A DNA stretch of 60,000 bases from Chrysomallon squamiferum (lineage: Eukaryota > Mollusca > Gastropoda > Neomphalida > Peltospiridae). Position numbers and translations under genes: made by a program. This document shows positions 1-46,440 of this stretch, piece by piece (the stretch's first letter is position 1; each line of letters starts with the position of its first letter). Where the stretch lies: NCBI GenBank assembly GCA_012295275.1, contig CM022665.1, positions 25,853,446 to 25,913,445 of the forward strand. Direction: 5' to 3'. The notes beneath the pieces are model-generated. The model made no database searches, was not told the origin of the DNA, and saw only the letters and a program-made list of their open reading frames with translations.

Positions 1-57
1 TTTTTTCGGTCTGGAGGTAATCCTCTAATATTGTCAGAAGAACAAAGAGAGGCAAGA
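1..57 (+). CDS. Partial upstream exon, probably of the RING-finger gene
   Basis: The window opens inside an open reading frame whose last residues read SGGNPLILSEEQREARKL. A good splice donor follows at TTAG|GTATGC after base 57, leaving phase 1. The next good exon on this strand (2586-2773) starts with two bases that complete a codon in that phase, so the two join cleanly. Reading past the donor instead gives a stop at 115-117 (tail ending in YLNDV). The peptide is polar and helix-prone and I do not recognise a domain. The start of the exon lies outside the window. Assignment to the same gene as the RING exon is inference from strand, order and phase. Confidence 0.42.
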
Positions 58-2585
58 AAATTAGGTATGCAATTTAAATGTCTGCCAGGACATGTTTTAT
101 ATCTTAATGATGTTTGATTAGTGTAAAACATGAAAGTTTTGCAAACAACGAAGTATTGCAAAACTTTGAACAATTAATTACCACAGGACTTTATTTAAAA
201 ATAAAATAACCAAATTTTGTAATCTACATAGATTTATTTCATCATTAGTCTGTCATTCAGTGAATAAATCATAATAGGAATTATTGTCAGTCACCATGTG
301 TAATTACAAACTACACTAAGGTTTTTTCCTGAGTAAAGTTCACACCACAGCAAGTAGACATGATGATTGCCAGCACATGTAACAGTTTCTTTGTCTTTCA
401 GTAATTTGTCAGTGTGTGCCTAAAATCTGCCATGTATGAAATGGTTTAGTCAACATGCTTCTGGGCATTTTCTTTTATGTTCTTGGCCACAGTGTTAGCA
501 AACTTAGTAAATTTCCCCTTTGTTACTAATTAATAATCCACAATCAGTGCTAAATTCATGGGCTGGAGCCTCCTGACACAAATCATACTTAAAAGGACTG
601 TCGCGTAGAAAACCCCCAAATTCCAGTCATCAGGGAACTTGTAGGATCTGTTTGTTACATCTGTCTATATTATGTGAGTGGGTAGCATGTCAGGCTTGTC
701 CTCCATAGCCATGATGGCAACTTGTTTCACACGCTTTCCTGCCAGCATCCACAGATACTGCCAGTTTGATGTCTCTTTGATCAAAATTTAATACCCACTC
801 AGCAGGAATGTTGTTTCTCTGTTTGTCAAAATTGGCTGGTGTATTTCATGCCTTTTAATTTCCAAATCCTGGTCTTTATAAAAAAACAAAAACACCTTCA
901 TAGCAGGTCTTAGTTAAAGAGAGGGGTCTTCCATGTTCTTCAAAGAAGAATCAGATTTTGGGTAATACTATGCCTCGAGTCATTGCAAAGACAATGTCCC
1001 TGCAGGTTAAGCCTCTGGTATTATGAATTGCTGTGACATGTTGTTTCACCACATTACAGCTATTATGGTAATAATGATATTCCCATTTTTTTTTGTATGA
1101 AAGTTTCATCAACTTGACAGCTTTCTTTGAACTCTCTCACTGAGGCTATCATCTAGCATGGCACACTTTGCAATTTTTTTTCTCTGGTTTCAGGGTACAA
1201 TGGTTGTTGAAGGTATCATTTTATTCATGTTTTGTTGTGATTGTATTTGATGTCGTTGCCAGGGATACTTCCTTATTCTTGTTGATGGCAGCAATTTTGG
1301 CAGCTTTTTCAGCAGTCATTGTCATGGATGGATCCAGTATATCACTTCTTGATGGTTTCTGTGTTTATTTTGCTAGTAAACTACAGTATATTGATATTAC
1401 AATAAAAGACACGTTTAAAAATTAACACATGATGTTTGAGTAACTTAAGTTAATATTGAATGTATAGTGTCATTCCTGCATGACGACAACTAAATGTAAC
1501 CTATGGCTTTTAATTAAAACAACATGGCATGTTCAGCAGTAACAGAAAGCCTTTTACTTTTCAAGAAAGTGTTTATGTTAATTATCATTGAGTACCAGCT
1601 GCAGCTGCAATACTGTTTGTGTAAGCTACATCTGATGTTGGAATACAGTAACACATATTGCAGTATGTAATGGATCTAGAGTACATACAAACTTAAATTA
1701 TTTTTAAAGTTAATATTGATACATTTGGTATTTAAAGAGAACTGGTACATAATATCACTTTCAGAAATATGTTTTAATTATGCTTCAAAAATATTGTTTG
1801 TAAATATTTTTAATTATGAATAATATATTAAGTTATGTTGCGTGTATTTTCAGCAACAACCACTCACACATAGTTGTTTGTGATGTTATAAACGGTGTAG
1901 GCAATACCATTTTCATAAAAAGAGATCTGAGATTTTTAAGTATTAATAGTTATTTTAAAATTGAATTACTAAACTCTAAAATCGATAATATTGTGTTGAT
2001 TTCTGTTTAATAATTACAACAAATAATTTCTGTTCATTATTTTTGTTGCAGATTGCATTATAGTCCAAACCACTTACGAGTTATTTCCCCTGTTACAATC
2101 TTGAATACCTTTCTTTCTCTAAAAAAAACATTTTTTGAGGCTTTTGATTCCTAATAGAAATTATAAGAATATTTCCTTACAATTGCTTTAAAAAACAAAA
2201 AGTGAAATTGTAGGCATTAAAGTGAATTACAGAATATTAATTTATATAAATTATTTAAGAAAGGTTTTTTATTTTTAAGATTTTATTTCATTTTATAAAT
2301 TTAAATTAATTTCTAAGGCACAGTTTGCGAAATAAAAACTGAAACCTAAATGGAAAATTTGTTCATGTTTGTTTTGTTTTTTTTGTGGGTTTTTTCCCAA
2401 TTATAAAAAATAACCAGTGATGCTGATATTTTTATTCAAATTCATTGTTCTTTTTTAAGCTATCTTTCATTTTACTTTAAACTTTGTAAAAATATTGTTA
2501 TGAATTTTATTTATGCTTGTGTATGTGTATTTTATATTTTCAATTTTACTTTTTTTAAATTATTATTATTATTTTTTAAATGCAG
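58..2585 (+). other. Intron of the RING-finger gene, holding a dead transposase
   Basis: This AT-rich sequence lies between the donor after base 57 and the acceptor AAATGCAG| at 2585. Apart from the antisense transposase remnant near 560-1060 I see nothing coding. The short open frames at 1168-1425 and 1816-2010 have no recognisable content and the first is antisense to the transposon remnant. Confidence 0.4.
560..1060 (-). pseudogene. Decayed DDE transposase fragment (pogo/CENP-B-like class)
   Basis: Minus-strand translation gives scattered matches to a transposase class common in molluscs and cnidarians. In order there is a short TRGIV-like segment, then EEHGRPLSLTKT, then IPAEWVLNFDQ (family pattern IPPELIxNWDQTGI), then KRVKQVAIMAMEDKPD (pattern KRVEItGxDDKRQIT), then SYKFPDDWN (pattern FPxDWxxT). 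NFDQ stands where the family has NWDQ, whose Asp is a catalytic residue. The pieces lie in different frames and are broken by stops, so it cannot be active. I could not recognise the C-terminal third of the domain on the lower-coordinate side. No terminal inverted repeats were found. Family naming is from motif memory and needs a profile search. Confidence 0.5.
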
Positions 2586-2773
2586 CTCATCTGGAGCAGA
2601 TGAAACTTGGTGCATACGAGAAATCTGTTCCATCTCTTTCTCACCGTGGCAACATCAGTCCAAAGGCTGAGGAAGAATGTGAGTTGTTAATACAAATATT
2701 TAAATTAGTAGCAGAGATTTACAAAACAATCAGTCATGACTCACAGAAAAGACAAATTGTTTCTCTACGTTAT
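2586..2773 (+). CDS. Internal exon of the RING-finger gene
   Basis: The exon is bounded by a polypyrimidine-AG acceptor (TGCAG|CTCATC) and a consensus donor (TTAT|GTAAGT). Its 188 nt read without a stop in the frame set by the upstream donor. The product runs from HLEQMKLGAYEKSV to DSQKRQIVSLRY and includes an acidic stretch (SPKAEEECE) followed by an amphipathic helix (LLIQIFKLVAEIY). No named domain is recognised. Base composition is richer in G and C than the surrounding intron, as expected for coding sequence. The donor leaves phase 0, but neither plausible acceptor of the RING exon downstream is phase 0. A further exon may lie between them, or one of the sites is wrong. Confidence 0.55.
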
Positions 2774-3869
2774 GTAAGTGTTTTTTTTTTTTAAAAGAGA
2801 ACTTTTCTGATGTGAAGAAATATATTTTGAGTTGGTCTTAAAAATGATACTAAAAAAGAAACAAACAAAAAAATACTTTGAAACTGTTAGTGAAATGTGA
2901 AACAATACTTTATTCAAATATGTTTCTCGGAAACAAGAGAAGGGATTTTGGAATTATTACGACTACATTTACCCAGAAAAGTAGACAACTACTGTTACCA
3001 GTGTTCTGCATTCCCATACTATAATATGTCTTATGAAACAACTGATTTGTTCAGAAGTTTTTACTTTTATAAAATGACAGTGTTTAATGTCATAGTATTG
3101 AATTTAAATTAATGTGTTATTTTGGAAAGGAAATTATATTAAAACAAAGAGCACTGTTAATAAACAGTAATAAACTAAAAGATTTTTTAATATGAATAAT
3201 GAATTACAATGTCACTGCTTTCAAAATATGGTATGTGAATAACACTGACCTAAAAAAAAAAAATAAAAAAAAAGAGACAAAGAAACCCAACACTAACAAA
3301 AAAAAGAAGGAAACAACTAAACATAAATATTTTATGAATAACTGCATGAATTTGTTTGATTAAAATTACTGTAATTGTGAAATTTAGTTTCTTGGGTGTC
3401 TTGTAAGTATTAACAACTAAAATGCTGTATTTTAACACATCAAGCACATATATTCTTCTTTTTTTCTGCATTTATTATTTTATAAGAGAAACAATTTTTC
3501 CTGTTTTAAATGAGATGCTACTTTTTAAATAATTTAAATAATTATAAACAGCATATCTAATGTTCAGAAATTTATTTAATACTTTTACACTTATTTCTTA
3601 ACTTGACATGTTGTTTACTATTAAATTAGTGGGATTCCTTTTTACTTCTTTTTTTCTTTTTTTTAAATCTTTACTACAGTTTCTTTTTTCTTGCAAAAAC
3701 CTATACTTAATTAAAAAACAATTAAAAAAAAATTAAAAATTTGATGTAGTATTAATTTCAATATTACAACAAATTCTTTTCATGTTTTCATTCTGAAATT
3801 GTAAAAAAATTTAGACAGTAAAAACAAAACACATGATCGTAATTGCTAAATTTATAGTTTCTCTTTCAG
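2774..3869 (+). other. Intron before the RING exon
   Basis: Very AT-rich sequence with poly-A and poly-T runs. An open frame at 2897-3112 has no splice sites or domain that would make it convincing. An additional small exon is suspected from the phase conflict between its neighbours but was not found. Confidence 0.4.
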
Positions 3870-4057
3870 CCCTAATTTCCAGCGACTTGGATCGGGACTG
3901 TGCTATATGCATGGATCGCTTGAGGGACTGTCTGATCCAGCCCTGTCACCACATGGTTACATGTTATGAATGTTCCAAAATGCTTTTCAATAGGAAGGAT
4001 GGTTGCCCAATTTGTCGTAAAAACATTAAAGAACTGATTCGAGTGTACCATTCATGA
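3870..4057 (+). CDS. C-terminal RING-finger exon (probable E3 ubiquitin ligase)
   Basis: The terminal exon encodes a complete C3HC4 RING at the very C terminus. The zinc ligands are CAIC, then PCHH, then HMVTCYEC, and finally CPICRKN, and the chain ends IKELIRVYHS before TGA at 4055-4057. A RING within about ten residues of the end is typical of the IAP, Neuralized, LRSAM1, MUL1 and RNF34 type. These recruit E2~ubiquitin, and the final residues can help RING dimerisation. The pattern CPICRxxIxxxIRVYxS resembles Neuralized and LRSAM1 tails, but I cannot name the orthologue without the N-terminal domains. The acceptor is TTCTCTTTCAG| at 3869; a second possible acceptor ends at 3882. A frame starting with ATG at 3833 is open through the acceptor and is probably intron. 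Confidence 0.82.
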
Positions 4058-4363
4058 TAAGTTTGTTATAATAATAATAATGTTTACTGCAGGCATTTGA
4101 CATATTATTACACATAAAATGTCTTTTTAAAAAGCAAATTCATTTTTGAAAAAGAAAATTTAATGTTCAGGACTGAAATGATTGTTTACTTTTGTCTCAG
4201 CTACATATTGCAAATTTATGCATTTACATGAAAATGTAGACACATAATTCTGAATTTAAAAAAAAAAAAAGGTGTATATGGAGGTAGCCATGAAAGTGGT
4301 GGATATGACTTTCAATATGAAATTAATTTCAGTCTTAAGAAAGAAAAAAAAAATAGCGTGGAA

Positions 4364-4369
4364 AATAAA
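4364..4369 (+). promoter_or_regulatory. Candidate poly(A) signal of the RING gene
   Basis: This is the first AATAAA after the stop codon, about 310 nt downstream. Many further AATAAA hexamers occur over the next kilobases because the DNA is AT-rich, so the true cleavage site cannot be fixed from sequence. Confidence 0.25.
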
Positions 4370-5562
4370 TGTTGCAAGTGACATTTATGAATACTTCAAA
4401 TTCATTATGTAGATTATGTTACATTCTGTTAACACTGTTTGTATCTGTGATTGTACTAACATGACATTTGTTGTGATATAGAGAATATTTTTATATGTTA
4501 CTCACAGACATTGTTTGGGAAGTACAGTTTTATGATCATGATTGATCTCATTATTTGAATATTGTAGTTCTATTTACCATAAAAATGGCATAGATGATAT
4601 ATGAAAACATATATTTGCATAAAGAATTTGCTACAGAGACATATATCTTGAGAAATTTTTATATTTAATGAATTTTGAATATTAGAATATATAATTATTA
4701 ACAAATTCTTTTACATGTATATAAAAAAGAAAAGAAGGAAAGAAAATGTCAAAATTACATTACTGTATTGAGGATAATTTGCCTCTGTTGTTTTTAATAA
4801 CATAAAACAATGGAGGTTTTTTTATGGGGTGGGGGAGATTAAATAGAAATTTTTTAAAATAATTACAAGCATATGACAATTATTTTGATTTTTCCAGTGA
4901 AGTATGAACTTTTTAGAATACTTTAATCGTAATATGCAGAAAATCAAATTTTATTAAGATATACAAACTTGGTCATTAGTAATTTTTGTGTAATGTTTAG
5001 TAATAATAAATTTTGTAAAGTTTTATTCATAAACTAACTTAAAGACATTTTACATCACATGTTTTAGTGTTTTTTCACTTGAGCATCTAGACATATGGTG
5101 CTTCTATTGATTGCAAATTTACTACATTCTATTTCTTACTGTTATTATTATCTCTTAAATATAAATCATATAAAATATAGTCTTAATATCTTATGATATG
5201 TGTTTTATCATATTTGTCATTCAGTATTATTTTTTTATCAAGTTACTTCCGTATTTACAAGTATTTCCAGAGCACTTACAATCGCCACTAAACTATTATT
5301 TTTTAATCTCAAGCACAATAAGTGAACAGTTACACAGCTATATTTTATGCTTTGTTAGTTGGCTTTAATTGTAAATAAGGTTTAAAAAGTGTGTTAGAAA
5401 GCACCTGTGTCTGTTAGTTATTAGAACTTCGATCATAGTAATGTAATAAAAGATTCCTTTGGTTGAAAAACAATATTTGATTTGTGACAGAGGAAATCAA
5501 AATGGATTATTTAAAAAGTATTAAATAATTAAATAATATCATTATATTAATGAATATAGTAT

Positions 5563-5563
5563 T

Positions 5564-5618
<55 letters not shown>
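5563..5618. repeat. (TA)n/(CA)n compound microsatellite
   Basis: An alternating TA run of about 32 nt passes directly into a CA run. Confidence 0.9.
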
Positions 5619-6245
5619 TTTATGTAAATAGATGTGTGTGTATATATCAGTGATTTAAAAAAAAGAAAGAATTTAATTACTCATTTGCTTGTTTGTTTAA
5701 CTATTAATGTTGTTTGAAATGTGTAATTTATATTATTTTGTTTTTTTGTTTTTTTCCATTCAGTAGTATATCAGTGAGTGATATTTGATAAAACCAAACT
5801 AATAACAAAAGTGAAAATTTCTTATAATTAATTATTAATAATACTTTGAGTACTAATATATTAGAGTGTTAAGAAATCACTGTAAATACTACCACAAAAT
5901 AATTGTTAGTTTTATCATGGATTTAGTCTCACTCAAAATTAACATTCCATTTTTTTTTTATAGATACTTTTATAACTGAATCATTGATACCCTGTGCACA
6001 CAGGATAAATCGTGCCTTTTTTGGATGTTTTGTAATTCCACTTTTGTAGCAGATTTGTTTATTTATTTATAATTGTTTCTGAAGTCATAACTGAATTAAT
6101 TGAATCTTATCACAATGTGGAAACAATTTCATTATTTTACTTGAAATAATTTTTCAGAATAAATTGTTTTTCCTGACAGCAGCAACTTCTTTTCTGGGGC
6201 ATATGTCATAATGCTGAATTATATTTATAATGTAAGATATTTTAG

Positions 6246-6283
<38 letters not shown>

Positions 6284-6568
6284 AACTAATGGTCAGACTG
6301 TATTAAGAATGTTACTCTATTTATTAAGTATTTTTCAGTGATCTTTGTACATTTAAAAAAATGTTCTTTCATGGTTCCTAATGTTTTCAGGTTAATATAT
6401 TTTTAAAATAAAAACTAGAAAATGTTAATATATTATTTAAATTTTGTTGAAGTTTTGTTATAGTTTTATTATTAAATATGAAAATTTTATGTTACTGTGA
6501 TATTTTTAAAAAGTGTTTCATAGACATTTATTATTTATTTAATAAATAAACCATATGTTAAAATCAAT

Positions 6569-6592
6569 GTGTGTGTGTGTGTGTGTGTGTGT
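6569..6592. repeat. (GT)n microsatellite
   Basis: Perfect GT dinucleotides, about twelve units. Confidence 0.9.
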
Positions 6593-7604
6593 TTTTGTAC
6601 TAGTTTTAAGTTAGTAATGTGTTGAAATTATTGACACAATGTAATACAGTGGCAACTGTTTCCATGACTACATTACCAAGATAAAAATAAAAAAAAGAAC
6701 CAGGCTTGTTATAGTATTAAAAATTATACTGAGTATATTTGTGTAAAAAATAAAAATGGGCAACTTTTGTTTACAAAAATTCATTTTTAAATAGGCTGAA
6801 ACTGTTTATATAACGCAATTTAAATACAGACCAAACTATTTACATGATAATTTAAAATAAGCTGAATTTTATACATCAGAATATGAAATAATTGACACTT
6901 TGTAACTGTTATCAAACCATGTACCATAAGTATCAGTAACAAATCACAATTCCTTTCCATTTTTGTTGTGGTTTTAACAAGATGACATCTCCAGGTATTT
7001 GATTATTATTTTATACTTAATAGTGCAATCATATTTTCTTTATTATTATTCATAACCACAACAGAGCTACATTCAGAATTTTAAATGACATACATGATTA
7101 TAATCTTGATATCTGAGGTGCAAATATACTGTTTAAGTATTAATTTGCAAGTTTTTCAAACAGGAAACAAAATGGCTGCTTTAGGGCTTTTTCATTTCTG
7201 AAAGTATACTTTTCATTGAATTGTATGTTTTTCATTTTAATATTTTGGAAACAAAATAAACAGATTTTTTTCATAATAAAAAATTAAAAGTTTTAACTTA
7301 CACTCTTAATGAAATATTTTTTTAGCTGATCATTCAAATATAATAATTGCTAAATTTAGTTAAACTGTTGACATGTTAATACATGATTCTCTGTCAGATA
7401 TGTTAATCCTGTAGTTCACAAAAAGGTGCAAGAAAATGTTCATTTTTTAGTGGAATATCAAAGTAAATTATATATTAAATATACTTCCAAGTATGGATCC
7501 ATATAAATATTTGGAAAATGTAAGAGAAAAGGAATAGACTTACAATTTACCTGAAATCTGATTGACATAATATTCAAGTTATGTATATTTCTGTTATTAT
7601 TAAT

Positions 7605-7705
7605 ACTACAGCTACTACTACCACTACTTCTACTACATATGTTACTGCTACTGGTAGTACTACTACTTCTACTACTACTGCTGCTGCTGCTGCTACTACT
7701 TTTGC
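7605..7705. repeat. Imperfect (ACT)/(CTG) trinucleotide tract
   Basis: Runs of TACTAC and GCTGCT trinucleotides interrupted by single changes. The Thr/Ala-rich open frame across it is a repeat artefact. Confidence 0.8.
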
Positions 7706-9783
7706 TGCTGTTGTTACAGTTATTACTTTTATTATTGATGTTGTTGTTGCCATTCAGTCACATAACCACATAACAGGGAAGGGAAATAATTCTGAATTGA
7801 GATAGAATTTGTATGGAGACATAGCCTGAGTTGGGTGTGTGATAAAACCAAACATTTCTGTGATTTTGATACTCGATATATGTACATGGTTGGGTGGCAT
7901 TAAATAAGCACTCATTGATGCTGTATCTATTATTGTATTTGATAACTGGAGAATAAAGAAAAAGAAAATTTCACACATTAAGGAAACGAGGTTGTGAATA
8001 CTGGTTTTCAGTTACTGGGTGTGTGTAAAATTAAAACAAACAAACAAACAAAACCCAGTATCAGTGGGATATCCCTTCCATGGGTGGATCCATGTTTTAT
8101 TTTATTTTTAGATAAATCGGGTGTATAAGACTGTAACTTTCATGATTAATATGTTTCATTTTTTTTTTTTTTTTTTTTTTTTTTAATAGTTCACAAATAT
8201 ACAAGAAAGAATATTTATTTATTTTAAAGATTGTTATTTATTATTTTTTATTCATTTATTTATTAATATTTTTTTTTTTTTACTGACATTAAAGATAGTT
8301 TAGAAATTATTATTATATTTGCTGAATGAATTTTTTGCAATACCATATAATTTTTTTTTTTTTTTATATAATATTGGTGTCAATCATTTGTTTATCTTTA
8401 TCCCTCTGCCCACCAAGAAATGGATTATTGTCATCATTTGGTAGCAGATGAATTCTTGTATTCATGCCCAGAGAGAAAAGCAAATACCACATAATTTTAC
8501 AAATCAAAGACAAGACTGTCTGGAATGGGCAATAGCATGGCAGATTAGAAGTATTGATTCTGTGATCAATTACAAGGAAGAACAGAGCACTCCTTAATAT
8601 ATTAAATTTAATAATAATAATAGCATATGTTTAATAAACAAATAATTTATAAATAATTTAATTTTTAATTAATTATTTATTTATTTTATTCTATTTATTT
8701 ATTTAATTATTTTTTTTTTTATTATTATTTTTTTTTTTTTTTTTTTTTTTTTGACAAACTGTGAGACTATCTGGAACGTGATCTATAAATAAATAAATTA
8801 AAAAATCAAAACAAAAAACAACAACACCAAAATGATATTGATAATGTGAGTATACTTTATTGCTTTTTATTGCATACAAATGTTACATATGGAACTTCCA
8901 TCTAGTTATAAAAAATATTATAATAAAACTATACATATATAATTATGTATCAGTAACATACAGTGAGTACAGTATGTGTTATATTTAACACACTTCACAC
9001 TACCCACTTATCTATTATCTACATTAATATACTAACTACTGCACATGTATTTATTTATTTTTTAATATCTTTTTATTTTGTATTTTATTTTACCTTTATA
9101 TTTTTATTTTTGTTATTGTTTTTAAATTATTGTTTAAATTTTATATTTTATTTTTTTATTTTATTTTTTTTTAATTCTTATTCAGTACCATTCTGTTGAC
9201 AAACATTATACTGATAAAAAACAAAATTATGTCAACAGTTTCTTTGGTAAATTATTATTTTCTCTGTTTATTGGTGGATTATACATAAAATTGAAAAAGC
9301 AAAAGTAAATATTATTTCTTAAATTATCAATTTTCAAGATGTTTTACAAATAATGTATTATGCAAATATTTAAGGATTCTAATTTCATTGCCAAAAGTAT
9401 TTAGTTTCACAATTCATTACCTTTAATATTGTTGGAAACTCCTCATTACAAATTAATTTAATTTAGACATTGTATCAGATTACTATGAATGTTATGGGAA
9501 GCCACTGTGTTATTCAGTCAATGTTTCTTGGTTTTTATTATTTTATTTTAATTTTTTACAGTAAAATGTTGCTCCATAATTATTATATTAAATACTTCAG
9601 GAAATTGTTTTAGTCGTTATTGTTTGATTAAGAAAACTGTAAAAAGTAATTAAATAGCGGAATGGTGCACAGTAGAATGCTGAATTAAAATTGTGGAAAT
9701 AAAGGTTTTAAATAGATAATGAAATGACAAATGAATTATGTCTGCAGATGGCATTTGACTTCATTTGTACATTCACTGTAAAA

Positions 9784-9784
<1 letters not shown>

Positions 9785-9828
<44 letters not shown>

Positions 9829-9829
9829 C
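9785..9829. repeat. (AAT)n microsatellite
   Basis: About fifteen perfect AAT units. Confidence 0.9.
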
Positions 9830-10066
9830 AAAGCAGTATTAGTAAAATAATAAAAAAAAGAAACAGGTAATTATATATATATATATATATTTGTGGGTTT
9901 ACACATACACTTCTTTATGTTTTGTTTGCTGCAAAACCAAATATTGGTTTACACATACACACAGATGACAATATCTATAGATTAAAAAGTTTTCAAGAAT
10001 AATGCAGAGGAAAATAATATAAATGCAATATTTATTATTTCAATTTAAAAAAAATAAAAAAAATAA

Positions 10067-10097
<31 letters not shown>

Positions 10098-10235
10098 TAC
10101 AATATACGGTTATAATATTCAGTATTAATTCTTACGTATAATTTTCAATGTCTAAAACACGTAATTGTACATCAATAAAAAAAATGTTAATTCTGTATGG
10201 AATGGTATTCGTTCAAGGACGGACAATTATTTTTA

Positions 10236-10267
<32 letters not shown>

Positions 10268-11550
10268 TTTATTTTTTATTTTTCAGAAATGTATCGGATT
10301 TGTTAATGAACATACAGTTCACTTACAGAGTTAGAAATGACAATTTTTCAGGCAGATTTCAGATACATACACATAAGTAAGCTGTGTATTTTACGTATGA
10401 CTGTACGTCTTCAGTCTTTCCACAAACTTGTCTCTTTTTCAGTTCGGTGGGTGTAGGATGAAGATGTCAAAATCAAACAGACTAAAATATATAATGATAT
10501 TAGGCTACGGGTATGAAATTTAGATCACATTAACCAAAATTAATATCATATTATAATTATTATGCCAAATTATATTTTTAAGTAGTTCATTGTTTTTTAA
10601 CCCAGTCATGGAAGGGAAGATAAACAAATGTTCTGGAATAATAATTCAGCAGAACATTTAAAGTGTTACTGGATAGAAACACCACACAAAAAGAAACAAT
10701 AATGTTTCTCATATTTTTGCTACCAAATTGTTTCTCCCAGAAGTGTTTAATCTGGAGCTACAGTCTCATTTTGCAGGACTCACAGATTCTTTTCTCATTT
10801 CTTAAACACTTCGGTTATAACATACAATGACCTGATACAGTACAATAACATCCAGTTATTTCAACAGTCAGTGCATAAGAATATATGATACATAAATATT
10901 GTACATCCCTGCAAATATGAATTCATAAAAATATTTACATTATGAAATACGTTTTACTAGCTTCAGTTTATGTAATCTGAAACATCAGAAGTTTGTAAAT
11001 AACATTAACATAACAACAACACACAGAAACAGTTACTTATGTAACGCATATATTGAGAGAGAGATATGTAAACATTAACATTATAATATATCTTGTAATA
11101 TTTTACAAAATGAATGTGTGGAATTATTTATCACCAATGGAATGTACATTTCTTCATGAATAAGCTTTGAGTTACAGTTCACTTACAAGTCTTTGTTTCT
11201 ATGTAGCGTACAAAACCATGTAATAGACCTAAAAATCATAAACAGCAACAGTGATACGTCAAGGAACGAACCAACGTGATTTTATTAATGAGAATCCCTA
11301 CTTAATTAGAGTTACCTTTCATCTCACCATTTCCTCAAGTGTGATACCGACATCGCTTTTTTCTGAGTATTACCAAAGTAATTCAACAAGAATTAACAAC
11401 AAACAGAAACAACAGCAGTAATAACAACATTGTTCCTCAAAATCTAAAATAGTATATAAATCTTTTGATATTTATATATATAAGTATTACTTTTAGGTAT
11501 TACGATTTTTTCCCCCAAAAGCTACATTGAAATCATCATGTGACATCGTA

Positions 11551-11581
<31 letters not shown>

Positions 11582-11906
11582 GAAACAAGAAAGAAAAAGA
11601 AAATGTATGTAAATCCTAATTTTCCTTTCTTTACCACAAGTATAAAATATTTACAGTATTTTGACATTAACGAGCCAATGAGTCCTGAGATATAACCGCC
11701 ATTAAAATGATTTACAGCAATCGTTCGAGAGATATTCGTCAGTTTTACCCGTCTTCATTCAATGTTTGCCCAAGTCTTCACTTCTAACAACACGATCAGC
11801 TGTGAGGAAAAGGAAATAGAATTTTGTTTTGACCCTGCACTTGCTAAAATCCCTGGACAGATTTATAGCTGCCATCTGAAACGCTGAATGTTTAGAAAAT
11901 GTACTT

Positions 11907-45525
<33,619 letters not shown>

Positions 45526-46440
45526 TTTCACCAGATCGTCGGCGGTGTGCGTCCAATTTTTTTTTTTCAGCGGGGTCCGGCCGAGGTCCTCTCAACGCCG
45601 GACAGGTAGGACATGGTACATCAGTCACCCAACTGTCTCACTAACTCAAGCGAAGCCTGCAAAGCATCCGTGGACAGGACGAGCCGCTCAGAAAACAATT
45701 GTAATGCGTCGTGTAGATAATATCCGCTAATTTTCCCCCGATAAACGTTCGTGTATTTATAAATCCGAGAGCCGTAAAAGACGACACAGGTAACAAAACT
45801 ATTTACGTGAAGAGCTGACCAGAACTGTCTTGTAACCTGTTTTCTACGGGGACTGCTGGTTCGTTCAGCCTCGCTGAGATCGTCGTATTGCCCAACACAA
45901 TTGTAGAGTCATAGCCCAGTGAACACAAGCGAAGCAGAGTAGAGGATGAAGAGAGGCAGAAAAAATCTTCTTTCAGATAAAACAAAAATAGAAGGAGAAA
46001 TAAAATTAAAGTTGGTGGTCCTTTCTTTCTGATCCGCCGTAACGCTGCTTGTCGTCTGTGTAGAGCAAGAGAAACATCTACGTTAGGGGTTTTCCTCGAC
46101 AGTCAATCAGTAAACAGAGAATTCCCCACTCATGTCTACGATATTGATTTTCGTCCAGGTAGATAAAAGCGTCGCATACCTGAATGAGAGCGCCTCAGGT
46201 GTGCTAGCCGTCAGGTACAGTGAGACCGTAAGGTATCGAAAGAGCGCGGATTCTTAACACGTCACAGGACAACGGTAGTTGCGTGGCCCAGCCAAATACA
46301 ATTAGCCTCTTGTGCAAATATTGGTAAATAGCTGGGAGTGTTTTCAAATATATAACATTACATTCAAGGCAGATTTAATTTCGAGGAATGTCCGCGACGC
46401 CGACTTTTGAACATCTGATCACCAGTCTGTAGTTACAATA
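45526..46440 (-). promoter_or_regulatory. Putative 5'UTR/promoter region of the PDZ gene
   Basis: Immediately upstream of the start codon the sequence is visibly richer in CpG and less AT-rich than the neighbouring kilobases, for example around 45575-45600, 45770-45790, 46020-46060 and 46200-46290. This fits a CpG-type promoter and first-exon leader. No TATA box or start site can be fixed. The small plus-strand frame at 45545-45730 and minus frame at 45803-45985 lack support as genes. Confidence 0.35.

Larger units (their letters stand above)
4058..11906. other. Convergent 3'UTR/intergenic region without recognisable genes
   Basis: This lies between the stop of the plus-strand RING gene and the stop of the minus-strand PDZ gene. 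It is strongly AT-rich, with poly-A and poly-T runs (for example 6249-6281, 8160-8184, 8711-8752, 11553-11581) and microsatellites. The open frames at 7581-7805, 8963-9199 and 10165-10380 are translations of trinucleotide or AT-rich repeats. Part of each end must be 3'UTR. Confidence 0.6.

Noticed and set aside
58-117. Reading the first exon through to the TGA at 115-117 as the C terminus of a gene
   Set aside because: Possible, but the TAG|GTATGC donor joins in phase with the next exon at 2586, which explains the data better. Kept only as an alternative.
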